Shown here: piece after piece, positions 21,577 to 27,587 of the stretch
Numbering within the stretch: the first letter of the stretch is position 1
Layout of the letters: every line of letters begins with the position of its first letter
Assembly: GCA_016928525.1 (NCBI GenBank)
Contig: JAFGKO010000115.1
Location: forward strand, 1-27,587
Source of the DNA: Anaerolineales bacterium
GTDB lineage: Bacteria; Chloroflexota; Anaerolineae; Anaerolineales; Villigracilaceae
Direction of reading: 5' to 3'
DNA: 27,587 nt
Position numbers and translations under genes: made by a program
Notes under the pieces: generated by a model
What the model saw: only the letters and a program-made list of their open reading frames with translations
What the model was told of the DNA's origin: nothing
Databases searched by the model: none

Positions 21577-21638
21577 CGCAGATTGTGCAGATTTCACCGA
21601 TTTATTTAACCTCTAATCTGCGTCATCTGTGAAATCTG
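21577..21638. repeat. Interleaved inverted repeats of the AATCTGTG type
   Basis: CGCAGATT (21577-21584) matches AATCTGCG (21615-21622), and CAGATTTCAC (21588-21597) matches GTGAAATCTG (21629-21638). The two pairs are interleaved rather than nested, so they cannot form one simple hairpin. It is a dispersed intergenic element that also generates a false upstream start for the next gene. Confidence 0.65.
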
Positions 21639-21652
21639 TGGATTTTTTCATC

Positions 21653-22645
21653 ATGATCACCCCCTCCGACTTCCTACACCTGCCTTACGCCCCCGATCTG
21701 ACCGAGGGCGGCATCGCCTACGCCATCCGCTCGCTGCCCTACACCTACGACCGCATGGGCGGCTCGCCCTTCGACCGCCTGCGGCGCATCGTGGCGGGCG
21801 TGGCCGTCGAACTGGCTTTCCGCCGCTATCTCAGCCAACGGGACATCCCCTACGACGTCAAAGGCGCCACCCCCTTCACCGACCCGGACCGATATGACGT
21901 CTCGCTGGGCGGCCATCGCTGTGACATCAAGTCCTTTCTCATCTCGCGTCGGGACCAGATATCCTCGCTTCGCACTCAACCAGAACTGCTGCTGAAAGCC
22001 CCGGCCCTGGTGCCCTCCGACCAACACGCCGCTGACGGTCACCGCGAGGATGACCTGTATCTCTTCGCCTTTCTGACCGGTCTCATTGCCGCCTCACAGG
22101 AAGATTTGGGCAAGGCATTGAATGCAAACCAGCCTGCTTACCTGATCCATGCCATGCCCAAAGCCTGGTCCAAGCCAGCGAACTGGCAGCCCATCAACCC
22201 GCTGACGTTCAAATCCGAATCAGACCAGACTCTCACTGTCGAAATCGGCGGGCAGGCTCAAGGTCGCGAGTTTTTGACGCGCAGAGTGGAACTGCCCCCA
22301 CACACGCGTGTCAAAGTGGATGATGCGTTCTATGCAGTAGCATCCATCCACATCGACCAATTGCCCGCTGCCAGGCTAGGGATCCACAGTCCTTACATGG
22401 GGGAAGCGTACCTGGTCGATCCGTTCGCCTGGGGCAACATTTGGGTCTACGGTATGGATATCATCTTGACCGGTTATATCTTGCGCGAAGAGTTTGCACG
22501 GAAGGGCAGCCAGATACAACCCGGCAGCCGCGTGTTCCAATACAGCAAAACCAGGACCAAAAACCTGGCTGTCCCCATAGCGGATTTGAAGCCGCTGGGT
22601 CGCTTATTCGAGCAAGTCAAAGGGTGGGAAGCGCAAAATCGTTAG
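21653..22645 (+). CDS. PD-(D/E)XK nuclease-like protein of unknown function
   Basis: This 330-residue soluble protein belongs to no family I recognise. Residues 53-93 fit the PD-(D/E)XK nuclease core: Glu53 in VAVELAFRRYL, Asp82 in DPDRYDVSL and Asp91-Ile-Lys93 in RCDIKSFLISRR, with suitable spacing between strands. The region after residue 100 contains DLYLFAFLTGLIAA and PAYLIHAMPKAWSKP, then a more variable C-terminal part ending in FEQVKGWEAQNR. It could be a restriction endonuclease paired with the methyltransferase at 19087, a DNA-repair nuclease, or a structural homologue. ATG 21653 is preferred because the longer frame starts inside a repeat. No ribosome binding site is seen. Confidence 0.6.
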   Translation: MITPSDFLHLPYAPDLTEGGIAYAIRSLPYTYDRMGGSPFDRLRRIVAGVAVELAFRRYLSQRDIPYDVKGATPFTDPDRYDVSLGGHRCDIKSFLISRRDQISSLRTQPELLLKAPALVPSDQHAADGHREDDLYLFAFLTGLIAASQEDLGKALNANQPAYLIHAMPKAWSKPANWQPINPLTFKSESDQTLTVEIGGQAQGREFLTRRVELPPHTRVKVDDAFYAVASIHIDQLPAARLGIHSPYMGEAYLVDPFAWGNIWVYGMDIILTGYILREEFARKGSQIQPGSRVFQYSKTRTKNLAVPIADLKPLGRLFEQVKGWEAQNR

Positions 22646-22699
22646 TGCGACGCACCTCTGCATTTCCAAAAGATTAAACGCATACTCATTTTCTCGTGA

Positions 22700-22705
22700 T
22701 AGACT
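22700..22705 (+). promoter_or_regulatory. -10-like box directly before the C39-like peptidase ATG
   Basis: TAGACT ends 6 bases before ATG 22712, and no Shine-Dalgarno sequence is present, as for several other genes here. Confidence 0.35.
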
Positions 22706-22711
22706 CGCCAC

Positions 22712-23947
22712 ATGTCTAAACGTACGAAGACCATCCTGGTCGCGCTGGGAGGTTCGCTCCTCCTGGCAGTTCTTCTATTACAAATCCCGGTGGTCAAATC
22801 CGCCGTCTCCTGGCGTTACGAGAAATTTACCATTTACGTCAAAAACATCATCGACCCACCCGGCCCCGTGCCGACCGCGCTACCGGTCACGCCCGCGCCG
22901 CCAACCCAGACGCCTGAAGTTACTGGAACCTTGGAAGTCACTACCCCTACCACAACCCCACTACCCACGGCAAGCGTTGAGCCGTTGCCCGCGCAAGTCT
23001 CTTTGCCCAGCCCGCCTTACGAGCAGCAGACGCCCAACAACTGCGGCCCGGCCACGCTCTCCATGGCCCTGCATCTGTACAGCTGGGAAGGCAACCAGGA
23101 AGAAATCGCGGATCAGATCAAGCCTGTGCTGCAAGATCGCAACGTCAATCCCGAAGAGATGGCCTACTACGTGCGTAATTTTGCAGGCTGGCTCAACATC
23201 CAGTACCGCGTGGCAGGCGACCTGACGATCCTCAAAAGATTGCTGGCAGCACGCTATCCGGTCATCGTCGAAAGCGTCACCGGCCTCGACCCCAATGATG
23301 CCCTGGGCCCCAGCGACGACCTGTGGGCCGCTCACTACCTGCTGCTAACCGGCTATGACGATGCCTCCCAGACCTTCACCATCCAGGATTCCTATCATGG
23401 CGCAGATCTGACTATTTCCTACGAGCAGCTCGAAGCCGAGTGGGAGCCGTTCAACAACCTTTACATGCTGCTCTACTTCCCCCAGAATGAAGTCGAACTA
23501 CAGTCCTTGCTGGGTGCAGATTGGGACCCCGACGCCAACCGCCAGCGCGCGTTGGTCGAAGCCCAGGCCGCTACCGCAGCCAATCCAGGTAACGCCTATG
23601 CCTGGTTCAACCTGGGCAGCGACCTGGTCTACTTCGAGCGCTACAGCGAGGCCGCCCAGGCCTATGACAGATCCCGCGATACCGGCGATTGGCCCATGCG
23701 CATGTTGCGCTACCAGTTCGGTCCTTTCTTGGCTTATTTCCATTCCAACCGCATCGACGACCTGCTCGCGCTGACCGACTACGCCCGCGGCGTCACCGAA
23801 ATGTCCGAGGAGGCCTGGTTGTGGTACGGCTGGGCGCTCTATCGCCAGAACGACTTCAAAGGCGCCAAGGCCGCCTGGCAGAAAGCGCTCTCCATCAACA
23901 ACGCCCCCTATGTGGACGCCCGCAATGCCCTCGAATACGTGAAATGA
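22712..23947 (+). CDS. Membrane-anchored C39-like cysteine peptidase with TPR repeats
   Basis: This 411-residue protein has an N-terminal membrane anchor (about 8-26) and a Pro/Thr linker (48-98). The papain-like C39_2 domain (about 98-255) has catalytic Cys111 in NNCGPATLSMAL, His208 in WAAHYLLLTGYDD and Asp226 in TIQDSYHG. A C-terminal TPR-like region (about 270-411) includes GNAYAWFNLGSDLVYFERYS and WYGWALYRQNDFKGAKAAW, then ALSINNAPYVDARNAL. It probably cuts peptides or peptide tags at the cell surface, with the repeats binding partners. It precedes the FGE-fold lipoprotein gene by four bases, so the two are co-expressed. Substrate unknown. Confidence 0.88.
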   Translation: MSKRTKTILVALGGSLLLAVLLLQIPVVKSAVSWRYEKFTIYVKNIIDPPGPVPTALPVTPAPPTQTPEVTGTLEVTTPTTTPLPTASVEPLPAQVSLPSPPYEQQTPNNCGPATLSMALHLYSWEGNQEEIADQIKPVLQDRNVNPEEMAYYVRNFAGWLNIQYRVAGDLTILKRLLAARYPVIVESVTGLDPNDALGPSDDLWAAHYLLLTGYDDASQTFTIQDSYHGADLTISYEQLEAEWEPFNNLYMLLYFPQNEVELQSLLGADWDPDANRQRALVEAQAATAANPGNAYAWFNLGSDLVYFERYSEAAQAYDRSRDTGDWPMRMLRYQFGPFLAYFHSNRIDDLLALTDYARGVTEMSEEAWLWYGWALYRQNDFKGAKAAWQKALSINNAPYVDARNALEYVK

Positions 23948-23951
23948 AACC

Positions 23952-24971
23952 ATGACAAAAAACCGCGTTGCTTTCATCCTCTTGACTTTCCTCCTCGCCG
24001 CTTGCAGTTCTCGTCTTCCTCTGGGGGCCCCCTTCGGGAATGATAAGGGGTTAGGGGAAGTCCCGCAAAGCGGGATGGGGACAACCACTTCCGCGCCTCC
24101 CACCCAAACCAAGCCTGCCACCGTTTCGACGGCGATTCCCGCACCGACAGCGCTCCCGCCTACCTCTGTGCTGCCAACGGAGATCCCGACCGAAGCCGCC
24201 TCCACCCGGCGCACCTCGCCCGTCGACGGCATGCCGCAGGTCTATGTGCCAGCCGGGAGCGTGCGCATGGGCGGCCTGGATGTCCACGCCGATGATCGGG
24301 ACGAACTCCCTGCTCACGATGTTTCATTGGATGCCTTCTGGATCGATCAACTGGAAGTCACCAATGCCATGTATATGCTGTGCGTGCAGGCCGGTGCCTG
24401 CCTGCCGCCGAAAGACTGGGCCTCGGATAAGCGCCCGACCTACTTCAACAAGGAAGAGTTCAAGGATTACCCGGTGGTACACGTCACCTGGGAACAGGCC
24501 GGCGCTTATTGCGCCTGGGCGAAGCGTCGCCTGCCCACCGAGGCGGAGTGGGAACGCGCCGCGCGCGGCGATGATTTCCGCAACTACCCCTGGGGGGATG
24601 AACCGCCAAATGAATTGTATGCCAATTTCAACCGTTTGGTGAACGATACGAACCGGGTCGGCTCATATGCTGCGGGAGCCAGCCCGTTTGGCGCGTTGGA
24701 CATGGCCGGCAACGTCTGGGAATGGGTATCTGACTTGTATGCGACCGAGTACTATAAAACTTCGCCGGGACATAACCCCACCGGTCCGGAAACATCCTCT
24801 ACCAATCTGCGTGTCATCCGTGGCGGCTCCTTCCAGGACGAATGGGTGGACCTGCGCGTTTCGAAACGGGGTGAAGCCCTTGGGCCTCACCCAGACGCGT
24901 CGTTCGATGTTCCGGATCGCGAGGGGGAACACTCATCCAAGATTGGCTTCCGCTGTGCGGCAAGTGAATAA
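23952..24971 (+). CDS. FGE-fold (SUMF1-like) lipoprotein 1
   Basis: This 339-residue surface lipoprotein has lipobox LAAC (Cys18) and a long linker (about 20-92). An FGE/sulfatase-modifying-factor domain (about 93-337) has VYVPAGSVRMGG, DAFWIDQLEVTNAMY, PVVHVTWEQAGAYCAWAKRR, LPTEAEWERAARG, GALDMAGNVWEWVSDLY, VIRGGSFQD and IGFRCAASE. True FGly-generating enzymes carry two active-site Cys after the GGSF segment. Here GGSFQDEWVDLRVS has none, so enzyme activity is unlikely and a binding role is more probable. Part of the linker (about residues 20-45) is encoded by a palindromic repeat. It is closely related to the lipoprotein at 25915. Confidence 0.88.
   Translation: MTKNRVAFILLTFLLAACSSRLPLGAPFGNDKGLGEVPQSGMGTTTSAPPTQTKPATVSTAIPAPTALPPTSVLPTEIPTEAASTRRTSPVDGMPQVYVPAGSVRMGGLDVHADDRDELPAHDVSLDAFWIDQLEVTNAMYMLCVQAGACLPPKDWASDKRPTYFNKEEFKDYPVVHVTWEQAGAYCAWAKRRLPTEAEWERAARGDDFRNYPWGDEPPNELYANFNRLVNDTNRVGSYAAGASPFGALDMAGNVWEWVSDLYATEYYKTSPGHNPTGPETSSTNLRVIRGGSFQDEWVDLRVSKRGEALGPHPDASFDVPDREGEHSSKIGFRCAASE
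24015..24082. repeat. Palindromic repeat inside the lipoprotein 1 coding sequence
   Basis: The segment contains GGGGGCCCCC, CCTTCGGG and GGGGTTAGGGG, and ends with TCCCGCAAAGCGGGA. Such repeats are typical of intergenic elements. Here it is read in frame as linker residues after the lipidated Cys. The paralogue at 25915 has nothing similar at this place. Confidence 0.6.
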
Positions 24972-24993
24972 TAGTTGGTGATACGTGCATATA

Positions 24994-25024
24994 GCTCTCT
25001 CAGGTTCTCAGACCCTGAGAGAGC
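24994..25024. terminator. Hairpin between convergent lipoprotein 1 and regulator genes
   Basis: GCTCTCTCAGG pairs with CCTGAGAGAGC around a 9-base loop. No T-run follows on either strand, so it is a possible but imperfect bidirectional terminator. Confidence 0.45.
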
Positions 25025-25034
25025 ATGTCATCAA

Positions 25035-25742
25035 TTAATCTTCCTGGAAACTGTACCCACCCGGCCAGGTCTGGATCAGGTTGGTTTCTCCCACCTCTTC
25101 TTCCAACTTCTTGCGCAAACGATAAACCATGTTCTTGAGCAGGGACTGGTCATTCTCGCGTTGCGCTCCCCAGGCTGTTTGGATGATGTCTTCGCTCTGG
25201 AATACATACCCCGGCCTGCTCATCAGCAAGTGCAACAGGCGAAATTCCAGGTTGGTCAGGCGCACATCCTTGCCATTTTCGCTGACTGCCGAGCGGCGGG
25301 CAGGGTCGAGGCGCAGTCTATTTGTCCGGCGCGGAGACATGGGCTCGGTCCAGCTACGACGCGACCAGGCAGCGATCTTTGCCAGGAAGATGGAGGGGCT
25401 GATCGGTTTGATGACGCACTCATCCACCCCCGCATCGTAAGCTTCGAGGATCTCAGCTTCATTGTTGGTCGGCAGGAAGAGCAATATCGGGCTGGAACTC
25501 AAGGCGCGGAATTTCTTACACAGCGCAATCCGTTCCTGGTGGGAGGCGTTCACGTCGATGATGATCAGATCGGGGATATCCTCTACTGCCCGTCCCATGG
25601 CGCGTTGGACAGAAGTTTCAAGGATCGCCACCAATCCCTTTTCTCGGATCATATATCCCCAGATTGGTGCGGTATCAGTCTGGTCACAGACAACGAAAAC
25701 ACGCAAAGCAGCTTGGGAATGAGATAGGTCAGTATTTGCCAT
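25035..25742 (-). CDS. OmpR-type response regulator with atypical receiver domain
   Basis: This 235-residue regulator has a receiver-like domain (about 14-122) with phospho-acceptor candidate Asp63 in LIIIDVNAS and Lys112 in CVIKPIS. The usual acidic pair is reduced to Asp20 in VVCDQTD, so phosphorylation may be weak or absent. A winged-helix DNA-binding domain (about 145-233) has VRLTNLEFRLLHLLMSRPGY, KNMVYRLRKKL and WPGGYSF. No kinase gene is adjacent. It lies between two paralogous FGE-fold lipoproteins and is divergent from the second. ATG 25742 is preferred to GTG 25748. Its promoter region carries TTGGTA repeats that could be its own sites. Confidence 0.87.
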   Translation of the reverse strand: MANTDLSHSQAALRVFVVCDQTDTAPIWGYMIREKGLVAILETSVQRAMGRAVEDIPDLIIIDVNASHQERIALCKKFRALSSSPILLFLPTNNEAEILEAYDAGVDECVIKPISPSIFLAKIAAWSRRSWTEPMSPRRTNRLRLDPARRSAVSENGKDVRLTNLEFRLLHLLMSRPGYVFQSEDIIQTAWGAQRENDQSLLKNMVYRLRKKLEEEVGETNLIQTWPGGYSFQED

Positions 25743-25782
25743 ATACACGCTTTCTAATGCAATTGTAATGCTAACTACCTAT

Positions 25783-25788
25783 ATTATA
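25783..25788 (-). promoter_or_regulatory. Consensus -10 box of the OmpR-type regulator
   Basis: TATAAT on the minus strand lies 40 bases upstream of ATG 25742. At the -35 position (17 bases away) there is TACCAA, part of a repeated motif rather than a consensus -35, suggesting an activator-dependent or self-controlled promoter. Confidence 0.5.
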
Positions 25789-25796
25789 TGCAAGAA

Positions 25797-25847
25797 TTGG
25801 TAAATTTGGTAACAGAAAGTCACAAAATAGTACTAATATGTTACCAA
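25797..25847. promoter_or_regulatory. Repeated TTGGTA motifs in the divergent promoter region
   Basis: TTGGTA occurs at 25797-25802 and 25806-25811 as direct repeats 9 bases apart. TTACCAA at 25841-25847 is an inverted copy, which also gives an 8-base inverted repeat TGGTAACA/TGTTACCA (25807-25814 and 25839-25846). Direct repeats at about one helical turn are typical for OmpR-family regulators. The sites cover the regulator's -35 region and lie just upstream of the lipoprotein 2 promoter area. Confidence 0.45.
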
Positions 25848-25877
25848 TGGGTGATACAGAAATTTTCGCCCTGACAA

Positions 25878-25883
25878 TATACT
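25878..25883 (+). promoter_or_regulatory. Possible -10 box of lipoprotein 2
   Basis: TATACT lies about 32 bases before ATG 25915 and leaves room for the AGGAGG ribosome binding site at 25903-25908. No good -35 box is seen, consistent with activation from upstream sites. Confidence 0.3.
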
Positions 25884-25914
25884 CAAGAAAGATATAAAGA
25901 TTAGGAGGCTTACC

Positions 25915-26850
25915 ATGAAGAAACTACTCCCCATTTTCCTGACAATGGCATTGTTTATTTCTGCCTGCCAGTTGGGTGGAGGGGGCGCACCGACTGCAAT
26001 CGCACTACCAACCGGTGCCCCTACCTTAACGCCTATCCCGTTGAATCCAACTGCTGAAGCATCAAGCGGGAATGAAGAAGCCGGAAGTGAGCGCAATTCA
26101 TCCGCCGATGGTATGATTCAGGTTTACATTCCCCAAGGCTCCTTCCAAATGGGTGGCATGGACACGCGCGCGTCTGCCGATGAGAAGCCAGTTCACAAAG
26201 TCGACATGAAAGGGTACTGGATCGATAAGGTCGAAGTAACAAATGCAATGTACATGCTCTGTGTCCAGGCAGGCGTATGTAACCCACCTCAAAACGTTAC
26301 CTCAGAAACCCGCCAGTCTTACTTCAACAATCCTGAGTTTAACGATTTTCCGGTTGTCAATGTTACCTGGGATGATGCCAGGAAGTATTGCGAATGGGCT
26401 GGCCGCCGGCTGCCAACCGAAGCCGAATGGGAGTATGCCGCTCGCGGAAATACGGTCAACAACTATCCCTGGGGTGAGGACAAGCCGGATGGCACCCGTG
26501 CCAATTTCAATTACATGCTTGGGGATACAAACCGGGTGGGCAGTTATACATCGGGCGCCAGTCCGTTTGGCGTGTTGGATATGGCAGGGAACGTTTTCGA
26601 ATGGACCAAAGATTACTATGACGCAGAATACTACGCTAGTGGTCCTGCCAACAACCCGGGTGGCCCGTTGGCTCGTTCAGCTTATTTCAAGCGCGTGGCG
26701 CGAGGCGGTTCCTATGCCGATGGGGAAGCCGAAATCCGCGTGGCGAACCGTGCAGCAGTACTAGGCCCCAATTTTGACGCCGAACTTGGAAGTTCAGCTT
26801 ACCTTGGCGACTTCTCGCCCAGAATTGGGTTCCGCTGCGCATCTGATTGA
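25915..26850 (+). CDS. FGE-fold (SUMF1-like) lipoprotein 2
   Basis: This 311-residue surface lipoprotein has lipobox ISAC (Cys18), a short Thr/Pro linker (about 22-55) and an FGE-fold domain (about 60-310). The domain shows VYIPQGSFQMGGMDTRAS, GYWIDKVEVTNAMYMLCVQA, PVVNVTWDDARKYCEWAGRR, LPTEAEWEYAARG, GVLDMAGNVFEWTKDYY, VARGGSYADGEAEIRVANR and IGFRCASD. The two catalytic Cys of FGly-generating enzymes are absent (GGSYADGEAEI), as in lipoprotein 1. It has a strong AGGAGG ribosome binding site. It lacks the repeat-derived linker segment of its paralogue and is divergent from the regulator that separates them. A signal-receiving or binding role is inferred. Confidence 0.9.
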   Translation: MKKLLPIFLTMALFISACQLGGGGAPTAIALPTGAPTLTPIPLNPTAEASSGNEEAGSERNSSADGMIQVYIPQGSFQMGGMDTRASADEKPVHKVDMKGYWIDKVEVTNAMYMLCVQAGVCNPPQNVTSETRQSYFNNPEFNDFPVVNVTWDDARKYCEWAGRRLPTEAEWEYAARGNTVNNYPWGEDKPDGTRANFNYMLGDTNRVGSYTSGASPFGVLDMAGNVFEWTKDYYDAEYYASGPANNPGGPLARSAYFKRVARGGSYADGEAEIRVANRAAVLGPNFDAELGSSAYLGDFSPRIGFRCASD

Positions 26851-26867
26851 CAATACCATTTCATGCA

Positions 26868-26902
26868 AACAGCCGCTGAAGAATTTCGGCGGCTGTTTTT
26901 TT
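26868..26902 (+). terminator. Terminator of lipoprotein 2
   Basis: AACAGCCGCTGAA pairs with TTCGGCGGCTGTT (one wobble) around GAAT, followed by T residues to 26902. It lies 17 bases after the stop codon. Confidence 0.88.
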
Positions 26903-26989
26903 ACCGCTTCTTGCATCAATTTCCGAACTTACTTGTTCCATTTGGCTCAAAGAGGGTTGGAGCAGTCAGGAGTGATTACGGTTTGAGTC

Positions 26990-27025
26990 GAAAAAAGCGT
27001 AATCAGTGAATGACTGATTACGCTT
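26990..27025 (-). terminator. Terminator of the transposase gene
   Basis: AAGCGTAATCAG (26995-27006) pairs with CTGATTACGCTT (27014-27025). On the minus strand it is followed by a T-run (plus-strand A residues at 26991-26996). It is about 20 bases past the transposase stop and may be inside the end of the insertion sequence. Confidence 0.7.
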
Positions 27026-27046
27026 GCGGCGAAGTTCTTTAACAAA

Positions 27047-27587
27047 TCAGATGTTTTCCTGAAGGCGATGACGAACCCGGCCAAGTACTCGCAGGTTGAT
27101 CAGGGTATAGATGAGCGTATTGATGTTAGCGATAGCTTTGCCATTGCGAATGTGAGGGCGCTCGATGCCAAGATCAACGGCCTGGCTGTTGATACGCTCT
27201 ACAGCGGTACGCTGTTTGTAGATCTCTTTGTAAGCCTGACTGTTGCGATCCAAGGTGTAGCGCAGGCGTGCGCCGATGCTGGTGGGCATGGTGGCAATAC
27301 AACCGCCTTTGTCCCAACGCTCGTGGTTGACAGGGCAGGTTTCGACAGGCTCAACCCGGCGGGCATATGCGTCAGAGCGCAAAGGGCAGATGTACTTGCC
27401 ACGTTCGTGTTCGATAATGGTCACAGTGCGGTCGGTGTAAGTGAACTGGAGTGGCATGGGCAGTCCAGCCGCACACAAGGGAAGACCTTCCATCGAGAAT
27501 TGGCGTCCCTTGGCTTTGTAACCACCTTTCTCGGAAAAGGGCACAGCGGCAAAAGCGCCCGGATCATCGTCTCGATGGAAGTAATCG
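27047..27587 (-). CDS. DDE transposase, C-terminal part (runs off the window)
   Basis: The frame is open to the right edge, so the gene is partial; about 180 residues are present, beginning DYFHRDDDPGAFAAVPFSEK. The C-terminal DDE-type signature Tyr-x2-Arg-x3-Glu is visible in YKQRTAVERINSQAVDLGIE, followed by RNGKAIANINTLIYTLINLR. This resembles IS4- or IS1182-like transposases with an RNase H fold. A segment ARRVEPVETCP in the middle looks repeat-derived, because the underlying bases TTTCGACAGGCTCAACC resemble a dispersed repeat. A terminator follows the stop. No terminal inverted repeat could be paired because the other end is outside the window. Confidence 0.8.
   Translation of the reverse strand, partial: DYFHRDDDPGAFAAVPFSEKGGYKAKGRQFSMEGLPLCAAGLPMPLQFTYTDRTVTIIEHERGKYICPLRSDAYARRVEPVETCPVNHERWDKGGCIATMPTSIGARLRYTLDRNSQAYKEIYKQRTAVERINSQAVDLGIERPHIRNGKAIANINTLIYTLINLRVLGRVRHRLQENI

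Noticed and set aside
23498..24232. 244-codon minus-strand open frame rich in Val and Gly
   Set aside because: Antisense shadow of the peptidase and lipoprotein genes; reads through a palindromic repeat.
1..27587. CRISPR arrays, tRNA or rRNA genes, integron sites
   Set aside because: No regularly spaced direct repeats, cloverleaf-like or rRNA-like sequence was noticed by eye.

Overview
The window looks like a chromosomal segment of a Chloroflexota bacterium, most likely of the Anaerolineae type. This is inferred from gene style: many lipoproteins with Thr/Pro-rich linkers, FGE-fold lipoproteins, a thioredoxin-VKOR fusion, SDR-type threonine dehydrogenase, myo-inositol-phosphate synthase and many short palindromic intergenic repeats. 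It was not tested by any search. No rRNA, tRNA or CRISPR array was found.

Left end (1-5.2 kb): a relic of an IS5-type transposase abuts a broken HerA-like ATPase gene. Next come three paralogous secreted S1-family serine proteases (1204, 2947, 4273), each preceded by its own cyclic-di-GMP-I (GEMM) riboswitch. In copies 1 and 3 the 3' strand of the aptamer is also the 5' arm of an intrinsic terminator, which is the layout of a ligand-ON switch. Copy 2 has a different platform. A second short element complementary to the 16S anti-Shine-Dalgarno sequence follows each riboswitch, far upstream of the real ribosome binding site. A truncated copy of the neighbouring response-regulator gene shows that units 2 and 3 arose by segmental duplication. 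A lipoprotein gene lies between units 1 and 2. No GGDEF, EAL or HD-GYP gene is present, so the ligand must be made elsewhere. This protease/riboswitch cluster is the best candidate for an undescribed system.

5.2-13.4 kb, all minus strand: a NarL-type sensor kinase/regulator pair; a metal/redox-flavoured operon (decayed radical SAM gene, DUF364-like protein, TrmO-like protein, thioredoxin-VKOR fusion); and an operon of GAF sensor kinase, PfkB-family kinase and M20 peptidase.

13.5-19.9 kb: inositol-phosphate synthase, a polysaccharide-deacetylase lipoprotein, a LysM membrane protein, an SDR threonine dehydrogenase, a jelly-roll lipoprotein and a solitary DNA methyltransferase. 20.0-22.6 kb: an AbrB/PIN toxin-antitoxin pair that appears to have landed between the methyltransferase and a threonine dehydratase gene, leaving a fossil of the dehydratase 5' end; then a PD-(D/E)XK-like protein that might be a restriction partner. 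22.7-26.9 kb: a C39-like peptidase with C-terminal repeats and two FGE-fold lipoproteins flanking an OmpR-type regulator whose intergenic region carries repeated TTGGTA sites. The right edge cuts through a DDE transposase gene.

Several genes have a -10-like box only 6-7 bases before the ATG and no Shine-Dalgarno sequence, suggesting leaderless mRNAs alongside classical SD-led genes.
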